A stretch of 64,000 nucleotides of DNA from Streptomyces antimicrobicus (GTDB taxonomy: Bacteria > Actinomycetota > Actinomycetes > Streptomycetales > Streptomycetaceae). The translations under genes and the position numbers were made by a program. The notes under the pieces were generated by a model, which saw nothing but the letters and a program-made list of their open reading frames with translations, ran no database searches and was not told the origin of the DNA. Shown one piece after another: positions 63,164-64,000 of the stretch (position 1 is its first letter; each line of letters begins with the position of its first letter). Where the stretch lies: the NCBI RefSeq assembly GCF_020532625.1, contig NZ_JAJAUY010000005.1:37245-101244 (forward strand), read 5' to 3'.

Positions 63164-64000
63164 ATGGACACGAGTGAGGGCGGCAGACAGCCGGTCGACG
63201 GCCGCTTCGAATTGATCTCCCCGTTGGGCAGCGGGGGCATGGGCACGGTGTGGCGGGCCCGTGACATCGCCCTGCACCGCGAGGTGGCGCTCAAGGAGGT
63301 CCGCCCGCCGGACCCGGCGCTCGCCGCCGCCCACCCCGGTCTGGCCGTGCAACTGCGCGAGCGGGCCGTGCGCGAGGCCCGGGCGCTGGCCCGGCTGGCG
63401 CATCCGCACGTGGTGACGATCCACCACATCGTGGAGCCGGCGGCCGGCAGCGACGGGCACCCGTGGATCGTGATGGAACTGGTCAAGGGCGGCTCCCTGC
63501 ACGACCGGCTGGCCCAGGGCCCGATGCCCGTGGCCGACGTGCTGCGGCTCGGCCTCGAAGTGCTCTCCGCGCTGCGGGCGGCGCACGCCGAGGGTGTCCT
63601 GCACCGCGACGTGAAGCCCGCCAACGTCCTGCTGCGCCCCGACGGCAGCGCCGTCCTGACCGACTTCGGGATCGCCGCCCTGCACGGTTCGGCCGATCTC
63701 ACCGCCACCGGCGACCTCATCGGCTCGCCCGAGTACATCGCGCCCGAGCGGGTCCGCGGCCAGGAGGGCAACCCGTCCTCCGACCTGTGGTCGCTCGGCA
63801 TGCTGCTGTACGTGGCCGCGGAGGGCGTGCACCCGCTGCGCCGGGCGACCGGGCTGGCGACGGTGGTCGCGGTCCTGGACGAGCCGATCCCGGCGCCGAC
63901 GCGGTCGGGTCCGCTGGGTCCCGTCCTGGAGCGGCTGCTCGTGCGGGACCCCCTGGCGCGCCCGGACGCCGCCCTGCTGGAGCAGCTGCTGCGCGGGGCG
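63164..64000 (+). CDS. Serine/threonine protein kinase, 3' end outside the window
   Basis: 279 codons run open to the window edge. A Hanks-type kinase domain is visible: GSGGMGTVWRARD (P-loop), VALKEV (ATP Lys), HRDVKPANVLL (catalytic loop), LTDFGIAAL (DFG) and GSPEYIAPERV. PknB-type proteins usually continue with a linker, a membrane helix and a sensor domain. Confidence 0.93.
   Translation, partial: MDTSEGGRQPVDGRFELISPLGSGGMGTVWRARDIALHREVALKEVRPPDPALAAAHPGLAVQLRERAVREARALARLAHPHVVTIHHIVEPAAGSDGHPWIVMELVKGGSLHDRLAQGPMPVADVLRLGLEVLSALRAAHAEGVLHRDVKPANVLLRPDGSAVLTDFGIAALHGSADLTATGDLIGSPEYIAPERVRGQEGNPSSDLWSLGMLLYVAAEGVHPLRRATGLATVVAVLDEPIPAPTRSGPLGPVLERLLVRDPLARPDAALLEQLLRGA

Overview
The window is high-GC actinobacterial DNA and most likely Streptomyces. 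Codon third positions are strongly G/C, GTG starts are common, and the DUF6230/DUF6114 pair, a DevS/DevR-type sensor pair, an OtrA-like ribosome protection gene and a hybrid PKS/NRPS cluster occur together. No tRNA, rRNA, CRISPR array or transposase was found.

Region 1 (about 1-31.2 kb) is a biosynthetic gene cluster entered in mid-gene. It begins with the end of a KS-AT-ACP polyketide synthase. An exporter, a HAD phosphatase and a TauD-type oxygenase follow. Next comes a sugar block: a PIG-L deacetylase, a family 2 glycosyltransferase and an N-acetylglucosamine-kinase-like protein. An OtrA/Tet(M)-like GTPase is the probable self-resistance gene. A leftward operon runs from 20.6 to 11.2 kb in the order A-PCP, thioesterase, class III aminotransferase, pyrimidine nucleoside phosphorylase, TauD oxygenase, esterase, LamG protein, free-standing C domain. 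Its first six genes are joined by 4-bp stop/start overlaps. A divergent operon carries an S9 peptidase and free-standing PCP, A and C proteins. A leftward VOC protein, thioesterase and AvtA-like aminotransferase follow. An inositol-monophosphatase-like enzyme and a Gfo/Idh oxidoreductase close the cluster. The NRPS is dissociated into single-domain proteins. The gene content suggests a small peptide-polyketide that carries an amino sugar and acts on the ribosome. I do not recognise the product.

Region 2 (31.2-33.3 kb) holds a small membrane-anchored protein and a HEPN-like protein with a C-terminal array of zinc ribbons.

Region 3 (33.4-54.9 kb) looks like an oxygen-limitation/dormancy island. 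It carries a GAF-SpoIIE phosphatase, pyruvate formate-lyase and its activase, three tandem-domain universal stress proteins, DevR/DevS, AdhE, a CBS-BON protein, a long hibernation factor and a full arginine deiminase operon with its own transporter. Similar GGGACC-type sites lie upstream of pflB, devR, adhE and hpf, and GGGACC-containing 19-bp repeats lie upstream of the third stress protein. This suggests one DevR-like regulon. A decayed GAPDH fragment sits between adhE and the CBS gene.

Region 4 (55.2-64.0 kb) is ordinary Streptomyces chromosome. It has a probable Zur-controlled, cysteine-free L32 gene with a COG0523 GTPase, then a pirin, a TPR protein, an RlmG-like methyltransferase and a MerR regulator. 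A DUF6230/DUF6114/secreted-protein operon, a metallophosphoesterase and a serine/threonine kinase cut by the window edge complete it.
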